In this document: piece after piece, positions 52,337 to 61,792 of the stretch
How the letters are laid out: every line of letters starts with the position of its first letter
How positions within the stretch are numbered: the first letter of the stretch is position 1
Position numbers and translations under genes: made by a program
Origin: Bacillus_BD oryzisoli_A
Lineage (GTDB): Bacteria; Bacillota; Bacilli; Bacillales; Cytobacillaceae
Reading direction: 5' to 3'
Assembly (NCBI RefSeq): GCF_043641075.1
Contig: NZ_JBHZRC010000001.1
Location: 248,001 to 312,000, forward strand
DNA: 64,000 bases
Notes under the pieces: generated by a model
What the model was told of the DNA's origin: nothing
The model's database searches: none
The model's input: the letters and a program-made list of their open reading frames with translations, nothing else

Positions 52337-54841
52337 TCAATGATGAAAGAATTGAGCGCGGTCAGTGATTTTAATAAAACTACAGTCCGGGAGCAACAAT
52401 TCCTTGTTATATTCTATTTTTAATTGATTCATTAGCGGAACCATACCATATTCTTCAAACTCCTCAGGATTAAATTTGAATCCATATTGAAATAATCCGT
52501 CATTAACAGATTTGCACCACACATTTTTTCCCCGTAAAGATAGTTTTTTATCAAATAATGTGGTTGTGATATCTAAGATAATTTCCTTGTTTATTGGAAA
52601 CTTTATATTGGAAACATAGCAAAGTCCTCCAGCTCCAATATCTTCAATTAGAATAGAGCTGCTCCCAATCGAAAGAGGCTTATCATGTAAATGATGAATA
52701 GTTAAAGATCCTAAAAGAGGATATTTAAATAGAATCCTAAAAAACTCTCTACGATTAGGAACTGATTTTTTTAAGGTTACAAAGGTTTCGGCTCTTGCAG
52801 TCTTTCCTTGTGTAATTAATGCTTCAAATTCCTTTGGCAGGATGGGTTTACTCAGATAGTAACCTTGAATATAATCACAATGATGCTCTTTTAAGATTGT
52901 GAACTGATTTATATTTTCAACACCTTCTGCAACAACCTTCATATCTAATTGATGTGCCAATTGAATGGTTGCTTTGGTAATTTGAAGACTGTCAGCACTT
53001 GATTGTATATCCTTGATAAAGGATCGGTCAATTTTTAATTGGTCAAAATTTAATTTTTTCAATGTTTTTAAGGAAGAATAACCGGTTCCAAAGTCATCAA
53101 TTGAAAACATTATTCCTTTTTGTTTTAAAATGGCCATTTTTTTCAAAACGTCTTCATAGCTTTCAAAGATAATATTTTCTGTAATCTCAATATCAAGTAA
53201 TTCAGGCTCAATATTTGTTTCCTCTAATATATTTAAGATGTAATCAGTAATCCCTTCGTCAGAAAATTGGATTGGTGAAAAATTAACCGAAATAGGGATT
53301 AACTGTACACCCTTCTGTTTCCATTCATTCATTTGCGTACATACGCTTCTTAGAATCCATTCACCTAGCTTGATAATTAATCCTGTTTGCTCTGCAATGC
53401 ATATGAACTCATCGGGGGACACAGTACCCCATATAGGATGTTCCCAACGGACTAAAGCTTCTGCGCCAATTACCTTTTTTCCTGTATCGAATTTTGGCTG
53501 GTAATGAATAAAGAACTCGTTATTCTCAAGCGCTGTTTTGATATCATTTTGCAGATTTAATTTCTTATATGATTCTATATCCATTAAATGCTGGAATAGG
53601 TGAAATTGATTTTTTCTAATCGCTTTTCCTTTCGATAACGCTATTCCTGCTTTTTCAATTAAGTCAACACCATTTTTTCCATCAGATGGGTATAGGCTTA
53701 TCCCTATACTAGCAGTAACCGAAAGGGATTCATCATTAATATAAATTGGTTCATTAATCGTTTGGAGAATTTTTTCAGCAAGTTGAATAGCTTCTTTCGT
53801 ATCTTCCATATCTCTCAATACAATAATAAATTCATCTCCGCTAAAATGAGAAACAATGTTTTCAGTTGTTTGCCTAATTGTTTTTAAACGGTTCGATACT
53901 TCAATTAATACCTGATTTCCAATCTGATATCCGTAGTGATTATTAATATATTTAAAATAATCAATACCAATATTTAAAACGGCAAAATCTTCTTGTTTCT
54001 GACATAGTTTATCTAATTGTAATTCAATACTTCTTCCATTTGGTAAATGGGTTAAGGGATGATGAAAAGTTAATTCATGTAAGGTTGCTTCGTATTCTTT
54101 CTTCTTTGTAATATCTTTCCGAATTGCAATGTACTGATAGGGAATTCCTTCCTCATCTAAAACAGGAACAATGGTGCTGTCTGCCCAATAGAAAGTCCCA
54201 TCTTTAGCTCTATTTTTTATCTCACCGTGCCAAACCTTACCTTGTAAGATGGTTTCCCACATGGCTTTATAGACTTCATCATCATGAAAGCCTGATTTGA
54301 TAATTCGATGGTTTTGACCAATTAATTCGTCATTACTGTATTTTGACAGATCACAAAACTTTTCATTTGCATACAGGATGATACCATTAGAATCAGTAAT
54401 CGTCACTTCAGAGGTTAAATGCAGAGCATTCGTAATAACCTCCAGATTTTTCATACTGGTTTTTAAACGAGACTCAGATTCTTTGTTTTCAGTAATATTA
54501 ATCGTTATTCCTACTGCGTGCTTTTTGTGTTTGAAAAAGGTTTGGTTCATAAGCCAGCGGATTTCACCATCGCGATGAATGATTCGATATTCATATAAGT
54601 TAGGTTTCCCAGTGGTTATGTCTTCTTTCATCTGGGAAACTATATTTATGTCTTCTGGGTAAATAAGATTCTTCCAAAGTGAAGGGGATTGTATGAGTCT
54701 GTCAGAAGAGATTCCTGATATTTTTTCTATTGAAGGAGACACAAAAGTAATAGTATGGTTTTCGAGATTCATCTCCCATACACATACATCTAAAGAACCA
54801 TATAAGTATGATCGTGACTCGTTTTCATTTAAAACATTCAT
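52337..54841 (-). CDS. PAS-PAS-GGDEF-EAL-PilZ cyclic-di-GMP protein
   Basis: Multidomain protein of 834 residues. Two PAS domains (about 10-115, 135-250; the second with PAC motif IAIRKDITKKK), GGDEF (about 258-420) with the altered motif SGDEF, EAL (about 430-685) with complete catalytic residues (EALVRW, ITENI, DDFGTGYSSL, KIDRSFI, AEGVE, QGYYLSKP), and a C-terminal PilZ-like domain (about 710-815, RREFFR and DIGAGGL). It is most likely a phosphodiesterase with a degenerate cyclase and built-in c-di-GMP reader. No membrane helix. Confidence 0.9.
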   Translation of the reverse strand: MNVLNENESRSYLYGSLDVCVWEMNLENHTITFVSPSIEKISGISSDRLIQSPSLWKNLIYPEDINIVSQMKEDITTGKPNLYEYRIIHRDGEIRWLMNQTFFKHKKHAVGITINITENKESESRLKTSMKNLEVITNALHLTSEVTITDSNGIILYANEKFCDLSKYSNDELIGQNHRIIKSGFHDDEVYKAMWETILQGKVWHGEIKNRAKDGTFYWADSTIVPVLDEEGIPYQYIAIRKDITKKKEYEATLHELTFHHPLTHLPNGRSIELQLDKLCQKQEDFAVLNIGIDYFKYINNHYGYQIGNQVLIEVSNRLKTIRQTTENIVSHFSGDEFIIVLRDMEDTKEAIQLAEKILQTINEPIYINDESLSVTASIGISLYPSDGKNGVDLIEKAGIALSKGKAIRKNQFHLFQHLMDIESYKKLNLQNDIKTALENNEFFIHYQPKFDTGKKVIGAEALVRWEHPIWGTVSPDEFICIAEQTGLIIKLGEWILRSVCTQMNEWKQKGVQLIPISVNFSPIQFSDEGITDYILNILEETNIEPELLDIEITENIIFESYEDVLKKMAILKQKGIMFSIDDFGTGYSSLKTLKKLNFDQLKIDRSFIKDIQSSADSLQITKATIQLAHQLDMKVVAEGVENINQFTILKEHHCDYIQGYYLSKPILPKEFEALITQGKTARAETFVTLKKSVPNRREFFRILFKYPLLGSLTIHHLHDKPLSIGSSSILIEDIGAGGLCYVSNIKFPINKEIILDITTTLFDKKLSLRGKNVWCKSVNDGLFQYGFKFNPEEFEEYGMVPLMNQLKIEYNKELLLPDCSFIKITDRAQFFHH

Positions 54842-55178
54842 GATAAATCCCCCATATAATATAAAAAAGGGTATAATCCCTTTATATGTGTAACTTATGG
54901 TTCTATTATACTATAATTTCCATTTATATCTATGAGAAAATTCATATTTTTTAAGAAAATGGAGTATATACGGTTTATAATGACAAATGGATAGAAAATA
55001 CAAGATTAATAAGAGCTATTAATAACAATTATTTATTAATAAGTTATATTAAGAAATAATTAATTATGGCTGATTTAGAATATAAAAAAAAGAAAGGGAG
55101 TACCCTAGATTAAATGGAAATTAGTGTTTATTTATGATATTTGATATGATGAAAAAAACAATGAAAGAAGGGGTTAAG
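54842..55178. other. Intergenic region between divergent genes
   Basis: AT-rich 337 bp. AAAGGG-TATAAT-CCCTTT at 54866-54883 is a perfect inverted repeat; on the minus strand it is followed by T6, about 25 bp before the PAS-GGDEF-EAL start, resembling a small attenuator. A possible start region for hflX (ATG 55134) has no ribosome binding site. Confidence 0.45.
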
Positions 55179-56441
55179 ATGGAGCAAATGCAAGAACAAG
55201 AAAGAGTTATACTTGTCGGCTGTCAAACAACAGAGGATGATTTGCCTTTCCAATATTCAATGGAAGAATTAGCATCTCTGACAAAAACTGCGAATGGACA
55301 GGTTTTGTCTCAATTAACCCAAAAAAGAGAACGAGCTGATAATGCAACCTATATAGGGAGAGGGAAAGTAGAAGAACTAAAAGCCCTTGTTGAGGAGTTT
55401 GAAGCTAAATTAGTTATATTTAATGATGAATTATCTCCCAGTCAGGTGAGGAATCTCGCTTCGAAAATTGAGGCAAGAATAATCGACCGAACTCAATTAA
55501 TTCTAGACATCTTTGCGCAAAGAGCTAGATCAAAAGAAGGAAAGCTGCAGGTGGAACTGGCCCAACTGCAATATTTACTCCCTCGTCTAGGCGGACAAGG
55601 TACCCAGCTTTCCAGGCTTGGTGCAGGGATTGGGACAAGAGGTCCAGGGGAAACGAAGCTTGAAGCAGATCGACGCCACATTCGTAATCGAATTCATGAC
55701 ATCAAAACACAGCTTGAAGGGATTGTCCATCACCGTGAGAGATACCGCGAAAGAAGAAAGAAAAACCGAGCCTTTCAGGTTGCTATTGTCGGGTATACAA
55801 ACGCAGGAAAATCAACGTTGTTTAACCGTTTAACGGAGGCGTCCTCACTTGAAGAAAACCAGCTATTTGCAACGCTTGATCCGATGACAAAAAGATGTAT
55901 ATTACCAAGCGGGTTTACGGTCCTAATGACAGATACAGTAGGATTTATTCAGGATTTGCCTACCAGCTTGATTGCCGCCTTTCGTTCCACACTTGAAGAA
56001 GTAAAGGAGGCCGATCTTATCCTGCATGTTGTCGATTCTTCTAATCCTGATTATTTTCAGCACGAAAAAACCGTTAATGAATTATTAGAAGAGCTGGAAC
56101 AAGGTCAAATTCCGCAGATTACCGTGTATAATAAAAGGGATGTCCAACATCAGGATTTTGTTCCATCTTCGAAAAATGAATCCATTCAAATTAGTGCGTT
56201 AGATGAAAATGATCGTCTGTCATTAAAACAAGGAATTGAAACTAAAATGATCAGCATGATGAATTATTATCATGTAGAAGTGCCTTCAACTGAAGGGAAA
56301 TTGCTATCACAATTAAAAAACGAAACGATTCTTAGAGAATTGTCATTTGATGAAGATAAACAATGGTATGTCTGTAAAGGGTATTCGTTATCAGATCATC
56401 CAATTGTTGGGCAGATACAACAATATACTGTAAAGAGATAG
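55179..56441 (+). CDS. hflX: GTPase HflX
   Basis: Ribosome-splitting GTPase of 420 residues. The N-terminal HflX domain has YIGRGKVEEL and FNDELSPSQ; the conserved GAGIGTRGPGETKLE loop is near 166; G1 GYTNAGKST (near 205), G3 DTVGF and G4 NKRD follow. I start at ATG 55179 behind AAGAAGGGG; the frame opens at 55134. It leads the hflX-ynbB-glnR-glnA order of B. subtilis. Confidence 0.94.
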   Translation: MEQMQEQERVILVGCQTTEDDLPFQYSMEELASLTKTANGQVLSQLTQKRERADNATYIGRGKVEELKALVEEFEAKLVIFNDELSPSQVRNLASKIEARIIDRTQLILDIFAQRARSKEGKLQVELAQLQYLLPRLGGQGTQLSRLGAGIGTRGPGETKLEADRRHIRNRIHDIKTQLEGIVHHRERYRERRKKNRAFQVAIVGYTNAGKSTLFNRLTEASSLEENQLFATLDPMTKRCILPSGFTVLMTDTVGFIQDLPTSLIAAFRSTLEEVKEADLILHVVDSSNPDYFQHEKTVNELLEELEQGQIPQITVYNKRDVQHQDFVPSSKNESIQISALDENDRLSLKQGIETKMISMMNYYHVEVPSTEGKLLSQLKNETILRELSFDEDKQWYVCKGYSLSDHPIVGQIQQYTVKR

Positions 56442-56450
56442 GGGAAAGAC

Positions 56451-57719
56451 ATGTTTCGTTCATTAACTTATGGGGAAGTATTACAACCGCTTGTTGCAGA
56501 AGTGGAGCAGCAAATTAAAGAAATTCACGCTGAAATTGATGAAAGAATAGATAGGAATCAATTTCGAGTACTGAAAAGTTTTCAGCAAAATAAAGTAAGT
56601 GATTCTCATTTTATTCCATCTACCGGATATGGCTATGATGATTTCGGGAGAGATACACTTGAAAAAATATATGCAGAAGTGTTTGGTGCCGAAGCTGGTC
56701 TTGTAAGACCTCAGATTATTTCAGGAACCCATGCTATTTCTATCGCTTTATTTGGTATTTTGAGACCGGGAGATGAACTTTTATACATAACTGGTAGACC
56801 ATATGATACTCTCGAGGAAATAGTGGGTCTACGTGGAAGTGGGTCAGGTTCCTTAAAGGAATTCGGCATCACATACCAAAGTGTTGATTTATGCGAGAAT
56901 GGGAGGATAGATTTTGAGGCAGTTGCACAAGCGATGAAGGCCAATACAAAAATGATCGGAATCCAACGTTCAAAGGGCTATGCAACACGTCCTTCCTTCA
57001 CCATTGCTGAAATTAAAGAAATGATTCAATATGTAAAGGAAATTAATCCCGAAGTCGTTGTATTTGTCGATAACTGCTACGGAGAATTCGTCGAAGATAC
57101 GGAACCTTGTCATGTTGGCGCTGATTTAATGGCTGGTTCATTGATTAAGAATCCAGGCGGCGGCTTGGTTAAAACAGGTGGTTACATTGTTGGAAAACAA
57201 AATTGGGTTGACGCCTGCTCATATCGTCTGACCTCACCAGGAATTGGTGCAGAAGCAGGAGCTTCACTATACAGTCTGTTGGAAATGTATCAAGGATTTT
57301 TTCTAGCGCCACATGTCGTCGGCCAAGCTTTAAAAGGAGCGGTATTTACAGCTGCCATGCTTGATCGCTTTGGGATGAATTCCAATCCATTATGGGACAG
57401 CAAGCGTACGGACTTGATTCAATCAGTTCAGTTTGACGATCGAGATAAAATGGTTGCCTTTTGCCAGGCCATTCAATTTGCATCACCAATCAATTCACAT
57501 GTAACACCATACCCAGCATATATGCCAGGGTATGAGGATGATGTTATTATGGCTGCTGGCACATTTATTCAAGGAGCGAGTATCGAGCTCACTGCTGACG
57601 GACCAACTAGACCCCCATATGTTGCCTATGTTCAAGGTGGATTAACGTACTCGCATGTCAAAATGGCCATTTGTATTGCTTTAAATTCATTACTTGAAAA
57701 AGAATTGCTGCATATATAA
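56451..57719 (+). CDS. ynbB: YnbB, methionine gamma-lyase-like PLP protein
   Basis: Aluminium-resistance/cystathionine beta-lyase-like PLP enzyme of 422 residues. The lysine in GSLIKNPGGG (near residue 228) is the expected Schiff-base residue, and VFVDNCYGEFVE carries the PLP-contacting Asp. The reaction is unknown. It follows hflX by 9 bp, as in B. subtilis. Confidence 0.92.
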   Translation: MFRSLTYGEVLQPLVAEVEQQIKEIHAEIDERIDRNQFRVLKSFQQNKVSDSHFIPSTGYGYDDFGRDTLEKIYAEVFGAEAGLVRPQIISGTHAISIALFGILRPGDELLYITGRPYDTLEEIVGLRGSGSGSLKEFGITYQSVDLCENGRIDFEAVAQAMKANTKMIGIQRSKGYATRPSFTIAEIKEMIQYVKEINPEVVVFVDNCYGEFVEDTEPCHVGADLMAGSLIKNPGGGLVKTGGYIVGKQNWVDACSYRLTSPGIGAEAGASLYSLLEMYQGFFLAPHVVGQALKGAVFTAAMLDRFGMNSNPLWDSKRTDLIQSVQFDDRDKMVAFCQAIQFASPINSHVTPYPAYMPGYEDDVIMAAGTFIQGASIELTADGPTRPPYVAYVQGGLTYSHVKMAICIALNSLLEKELLHI

Positions 57720-57784
57720 TTTATGTTAACGGAGCAAATATGCGGCTGAAGTTGAGTTAAAGCGAAAAGAAGTAGTTGGATAAA

Positions 57785-57818
57785 AAGGGAGAATCGACAG
57801 GACACGATTCTCCCTTAT
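57785..57818 (+). terminator. Terminator of hflX-ynbB
   Basis: AAGGGAGAATCG pairs with CGATTCTCCCTT with T residues. Confidence 0.82.
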
Positions 57819-57851
57819 TTAAATAAGAAAAGTAGTATGAGAACGGAGAGG

Positions 57852-58304
57852 TTAAGATCGAAGCCAATTAAGATTTACTAAAAAATACAAGAACCATACA
57901 GCATGATTTTGTTCATCAGCTGCAGCTCGTCTAAAAACTTCCTTCATAAATGGATGATTGCTATTGTCTGCAATATCCAAATAAAGATCTACCGTTTTCT
58001 GCTCATCCCTCAAAGCCATCTCAATCCCTTTACGGTATGAGTTCGGGCAATCTTCAGTTACCTTTGGTTGAGGCTGTTTACCTGTTAATTGCCTATAGAT
58101 TTGAACAAATTGATTATAATGTTTTTGTTCATCTTCGCGAATTTCAAGAATCTGTGTTCTTTCTTTTTCTGTACGTGCTAATTGGGCAATTTTTTCATAG
58201 CACTGAATGGCACTATATTCACCATTAATCGCTTTTTCAATATCCTTTATTAACTTATTTGTTTGTCTTTGTTCAGTATAGTATGGATAGTGAATAGAAT
58301 ACAT
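57852..58304 (-). CDS. Ferritin-like/rubrerythrin-type protein
   Basis: All-helical protein of 150 residues with two Glu/His-bearing pairs, IEKAINGEYSAIQCYEKIA...EDEQKHYNQF and MALRDEQKTVDLYLDIA...AADEQNHAVWF, the E-x2-H pattern of a di-iron ferritin-like site. No rubredoxin domain. It sits between ynbB and glnR on the opposite strand. The start has AGGAGGT. Confidence 0.78.
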   Translation of the reverse strand: MYSIHYPYYTEQRQTNKLIKDIEKAINGEYSAIQCYEKIAQLARTEKERTQILEIREDEQKHYNQFVQIYRQLTGKQPQPKVTEDCPNSYRKGIEMALRDEQKTVDLYLDIADNSNHPFMKEVFRRAAADEQNHAVWFLYFLVNLNWLRS

Positions 58305-58469
58305 ATTTTGACCTCCTAATCAAAAACTACAATAGTATATGGTGCAAAATATCATAGGTGCAAGTATGAATTTAAACGGCGTATACCTATGATAATTTTG
58401 CTACACCTGTATTCTTGTATTTTATTATGTTAATAAACAATTGCTCTAGTAAGAAAAGAATAAAATTCA

Positions 58470-58520
58470 TGTAATAATTTCTTACATTTGATTGACAACT
58501 TTTCTGACAAGGAATATAAT
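58470..58520 (+). promoter_or_regulatory. glnRA promoter with twin GlnR boxes
   Basis: Perfect TGTNA-N7-TNACA site at 58470-58486 (TGTAATAATTTCTTACA). Consensus sigma-A promoter TTGACA (58492-58497), 17-bp spacer, TATAAT (58515-58520). A second, quasi-symmetric TGACA-N7-TGACA site at 58493-58509 overlaps the promoter, 23 bp from the first. This matches the two-operator arrangement of B. subtilis glnRA. Confidence 0.9.
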
Positions 58521-58560
58521 AACAGCATAAAGTAAATGAAAAGGAAATGGGGAAAAGCCA

Positions 58561-58968
58561 ATGACAGGAAGTCAAATACGTCGCTCAATGCCGCTATTTC
58601 CAATGGGGACAGTGATGCAGCTTACTGATCTAACTGCTCGGCAAATTCGCTACTATGAGGAACACGGGTTAGTAAATCCAGAAAGAAGCGAAGGAAATCG
58701 CCGACTCTATTCCTTGAATGATATTGATACCTTATTGGAAATTAAAGATTTGATTGATCAGGGTGTAAACCTAGCAGGAATTAAACAAATTTTTGCTGTG
58801 AAAGAAGAGCAGTCAATCGAACATGAATTGCAAAAACAAGCAATCAAAGAGAAGAGGGAGCTTTCAAACGAAGAAATAAGAAAGCTGTTAAGAAAAGAAC
58901 TAACAAATGCTGGTCGATTCAATCGTCCAAACTCACGCCAAGGAGATATGTACCGCTTCTTTCACTAA
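58561..58968 (+). CDS. glnR: Glutamine synthetase repressor GlnR
   Basis: MerR-family repressor of 135 residues. N-terminal winged HTH includes TDLTARQIRYYEEHGLVNPER (residues ~22-42); the C-terminal end has RQGDMYRFFH. Under nitrogen excess it is activated by feedback-inhibited glutamine synthetase and represses glnRA. Ribosome binding site ATGGGGAAAA is moderate. Confidence 0.96.
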   Translation: MTGSQIRRSMPLFPMGTVMQLTDLTARQIRYYEEHGLVNPERSEGNRRLYSLNDIDTLLEIKDLIDQGVNLAGIKQIFAVKEEQSIEHELQKQAIKEKRELSNEEIRKLLRKELTNAGRFNRPNSRQGDMYRFFH

Positions 58969-59094
58969 AATGATTGCAGGGTATGGTTGATATCGAATTT
59001 AATTGGTGATAGCATGATACTGATTCAATGTTTACCGTTATTATTGTAGTAATTAAATTAATTAATGTTCGATTTATAGGGAGGAAATTAAAGC

Positions 59095-60429
59095 ATGGCA
59101 AAGTATTCAAAAGATGATATTAGACGTATGTGTAAAGAACAAAACGTTAAATATATCCGTCTTCAATTTACTGATATTCTAGGTGTAATCAAGAACGTTG
59201 AAATTCCAGTCAGTCAACTTGAAAAAGCCATTGATAATAAAATGATGTTCGATGGTTCTTCAATTGAAGGATTTGTTCGTATTGAGGAATCTGATATGTA
59301 CTTATATCCTGATTTAGATACTTTCGTAGTTTTTCCTTGGACAGCTGAAAAGGGGAAAGTTGCTCGTTTTATCTGTGATATCTATAATGCAGATCAAACA
59401 CCATTTGCAGGTGACCCACGCAGTAATTTAAAGAGAGTATTAAAAGAAATGGAAGAGCTAGGATTCACTGATTTCAACCTTGGACCTGAGCCTGAGTTTT
59501 TCTTATTCAAGCTAGATGAAAAAGGTGAACCAACATTAGAGCTTAATGACAGTGGCGGTTACTTTGATCTAGCTCCTACTGATCTTGGTGAAAACTGCCG
59601 ACGTGATATTGTACTTGAACTTGAAGAAATGGGCTTTGAAATTGAAGCATCTCACCATGAGGTTGCTCCCGGACAACATGAGATTGATTTTAAATATGCA
59701 GATGCTATCACAGCCTGTGACAACATCCAAACATTTAAATTAGTTGTAAAAACTATTGCTCGAAAGCATGGTTTACATGCGACATTTATGCCAAAGCCAT
59801 TATTTGGTCTAGCTGGTTCAGGTATGCACTGTAATTTGTCTTTATTCAATAACGGTGAAAATGTCTTCTATGATCCAAAAGCTGATTTAGAGTTGAGCGA
59901 TACTGCTCGTCAATTTATTGCTGGTATTGTAAAGCATGCTGAACCATTTACAGCTATTACAAATCCAACAGTAAACTCTTATAAGCGTCTAGTTCCTGGT
60001 TACGAAGCACCTTGCTATGTTGCATGGTCAACAAGCAACCGTTCACCTTTAATTCGTATTCCAGCTTCCCGCGGTTTAAGCACACGTGTTGAAGTACGCA
60101 GCGTTGACCCAGCTGCAAATCCATATTTAGCCTTGGCTGTCCTATTAAAAGCAGGACTTGATGGAGTGAAGAATAAGTTGACTCCTCCAGCACCAGTTGA
60201 CCGCAATATCTACGCGATGGACAAGGAAGAAAGACTTGCTGAAGGGATTACTGATCTCCCAGCAACATTAGCTCAAGCAATCGAAATCTTGAAAACAGAT
60301 GAAGTAATTGTTTCTGCTCTAGGTGAGCATATTTTTGAACATTTCATCGAAGCAAAAGAAATTGAATGGGATATGTTCCGCACCCAGGTACATCCATGGG
60401 AGAGAGAACAATATATGTCTGTATATTAA
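59095..60429 (+). CDS. glnA: Glutamine synthetase, type I
   Basis: GSI-alpha glutamine synthetase of 444 residues. It forms glutamine from glutamate and ammonia. MFDGSSIEGF (near 61), EPEFFLFK, the metal-site HHEVAPGQHEID and KPLFGLAGSGMH are visible. The adenylylation-type Tyr region of GSI-beta is lacking, as expected for Firmicutes. It also signals nitrogen state to GlnR and TnrA. Start has AGGGAGG; strong terminator after. Confidence 0.97.
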   Translation: MAKYSKDDIRRMCKEQNVKYIRLQFTDILGVIKNVEIPVSQLEKAIDNKMMFDGSSIEGFVRIEESDMYLYPDLDTFVVFPWTAEKGKVARFICDIYNADQTPFAGDPRSNLKRVLKEMEELGFTDFNLGPEPEFFLFKLDEKGEPTLELNDSGGYFDLAPTDLGENCRRDIVLELEEMGFEIEASHHEVAPGQHEIDFKYADAITACDNIQTFKLVVKTIARKHGLHATFMPKPLFGLAGSGMHCNLSLFNNGENVFYDPKADLELSDTARQFIAGIVKHAEPFTAITNPTVNSYKRLVPGYEAPCYVAWSTSNRSPLIRIPASRGLSTRVEVRSVDPAANPYLALAVLLKAGLDGVKNKLTPPAPVDRNIYAMDKEERLAEGITDLPATLAQAIEILKTDEVIVSALGEHIFEHFIEAKEIEWDMFRTQVHPWEREQYMSVY

Positions 60430-60436
60430 TCAGCTC

Positions 60437-60476
60437 AAAAAAAGCCTTACGCTTTATGCGTAAGGCTTTTTTTCTT
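60437..60476 (+). terminator. Terminator of glnRA
   Basis: AAGCCTTACGC-TTTAT-GCGTAAGGCTTTTTTT. Confidence 0.9.
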
Positions 60477-60579
60477 TCCATTTATTTCCCAAGTTGGATT
60501 TTTAGTTATATTTTTTCCAAACAAGAACAAACTATTTTTGATTAAACTTAATAAAGTGCGGGACTAATTCAAATGTTAA

Positions 60580-60639
60580 CCTGTTATATTCAGTTTATAA
60601 CAGGATTGACTTCAATAGGTGGTTTTTCTTCCTTATAAT
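60580..60639 (+). promoter_or_regulatory. Putative DesR-activated promoter of des
   Basis: Perfect 25-bp inverted repeat CCTGTTATA-TTCAGTT-TATAACAGG (60580-60604) lies directly upstream of TTGACT (60606-60611). TATAAT is at 60634-60639, giving an overlong 22-bp spacer. A poorly spaced promoter plus an adjacent palindrome suggests activator dependence, presumably on phospho-DesR. Confidence 0.65.
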
Positions 60640-60691
60640 AAGGTTGCAAACCATTTAGTTATCCTGTGTATAATAGGAGGCAGAAAAGAGT

Positions 60692-61720
60692 ATGACAAAA
60701 GAGATACAAAAAGAACTTAAGAGGACAATTGCACCATTTGAAAAATCAAACCTTAGAAATAGTACGACCCAGCTACTTAATACAATTATTCCTTTTTTTC
60801 TACTATGGTACATTGCATATGAAACCCTTTCTGTTTCATATACTATAACATTATTGGTAACATTATTAGCGGCTGGTTTTCTAGTTCGAATCTTTATTAT
60901 TTTTCATGATTGCTGTCACCAATCGTTTCTTAAAAATAAAAAAGCAAATGAAATCATCGGGACTTTTACAGGAATTCTAACACTGTTTCCTTATCATCAA
61001 TGGAGACATAGTCATAATATACACCATGCTACAAGCAGTAATTTAAACAAACGTGGAACAGGTGATATTTGGGTTATGACCGTTCAAGAGTATTGTAATG
61101 CGACTTTTTGGCAGCGCATTGCGTATCGCCTGTATCGTCATCCAATTGTCATGTTTGGATTAGGACCTTTTTATTTATTTTTTATTTCGAATCGTTTTAA
61201 TCGGAAAGGTGCAAGAATGAAAGAACGGATAAATACATATCTCACAACGATTTTAGCTACGATGCTATATAGTTATATGTGTTGGCTTATAGGATGGCAG
61301 GCATTTCTATTGGTTCAGGCACCGATTTTGTTTATCTCAGGTTCATTAGGAATATGGTTATTCTATATTCAACACCATTTTGAGGATTCATACTTTGAAC
61401 ACGAAGAAAACTGGGATTTTGTTAAAGCAGCGGTCGAGGGCAGTTCTTTTTATAGGCTGCCAAAAATCCTGCAGTGGTTAACGGGAAATATCGGTTATCA
61501 TCATGTACACCATTTAAGCCCCAGGGTACCAAATTATTTTCTTGAAGAGGTACATGAGCAAAATACACCGTTAAAGTCTGTTCCTACAATAACCATTCGC
61601 TCAAGCCTTCATGCTATTCATTATCGACTATGGGATGAAGGAAATAAACAGTTTGTCAGCTTCCGGGAAATCAAAAAAAGAGTTGTAAGGCAAAAAATAT
61701 CTCATAAGATGGTTGAGTAA
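60692..61720 (+). CDS. des: Acyl-lipid fatty acid desaturase
   Basis: Membrane desaturase of 342 residues with four or more helices. Three histidine boxes coordinate the di-iron site: HDCCH (near 73), HNIHH (near 110) and HHVHH (near 270). It introduces a cis double bond into acyl chains of membrane phospholipids on cold shock. ATG follows AGGAGGC. It is followed by its own sensor pair desK-desR, as in B. subtilis. Confidence 0.94.
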   Translation: MTKEIQKELKRTIAPFEKSNLRNSTTQLLNTIIPFFLLWYIAYETLSVSYTITLLVTLLAAGFLVRIFIIFHDCCHQSFLKNKKANEIIGTFTGILTLFPYHQWRHSHNIHHATSSNLNKRGTGDIWVMTVQEYCNATFWQRIAYRLYRHPIVMFGLGPFYLFFISNRFNRKGARMKERINTYLTTILATMLYSYMCWLIGWQAFLLVQAPILFISGSLGIWLFYIQHHFEDSYFEHEENWDFVKAAVEGSSFYRLPKILQWLTGNIGYHHVHHLSPRVPNYFLEEVHEQNTPLKSVPTITIRSSLHAIHYRLWDEGNKQFVSFREIKKRVVRQKISHKMVE

Positions 61721-61750
61721 AGGAAGTTTATTTTAAGACTTCCTTCTTTA
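61721..61750 (+). terminator. Terminator-like hairpin after des
   Basis: AGGAAGT pairs with ACTTCCT, followed by TCTTTA; could be partial read-through into desK. Confidence 0.6.
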
Positions 61751-61792
61751 CTTTTGATATGATGTAGCTATCCTATATAAAGAGGTATATGA

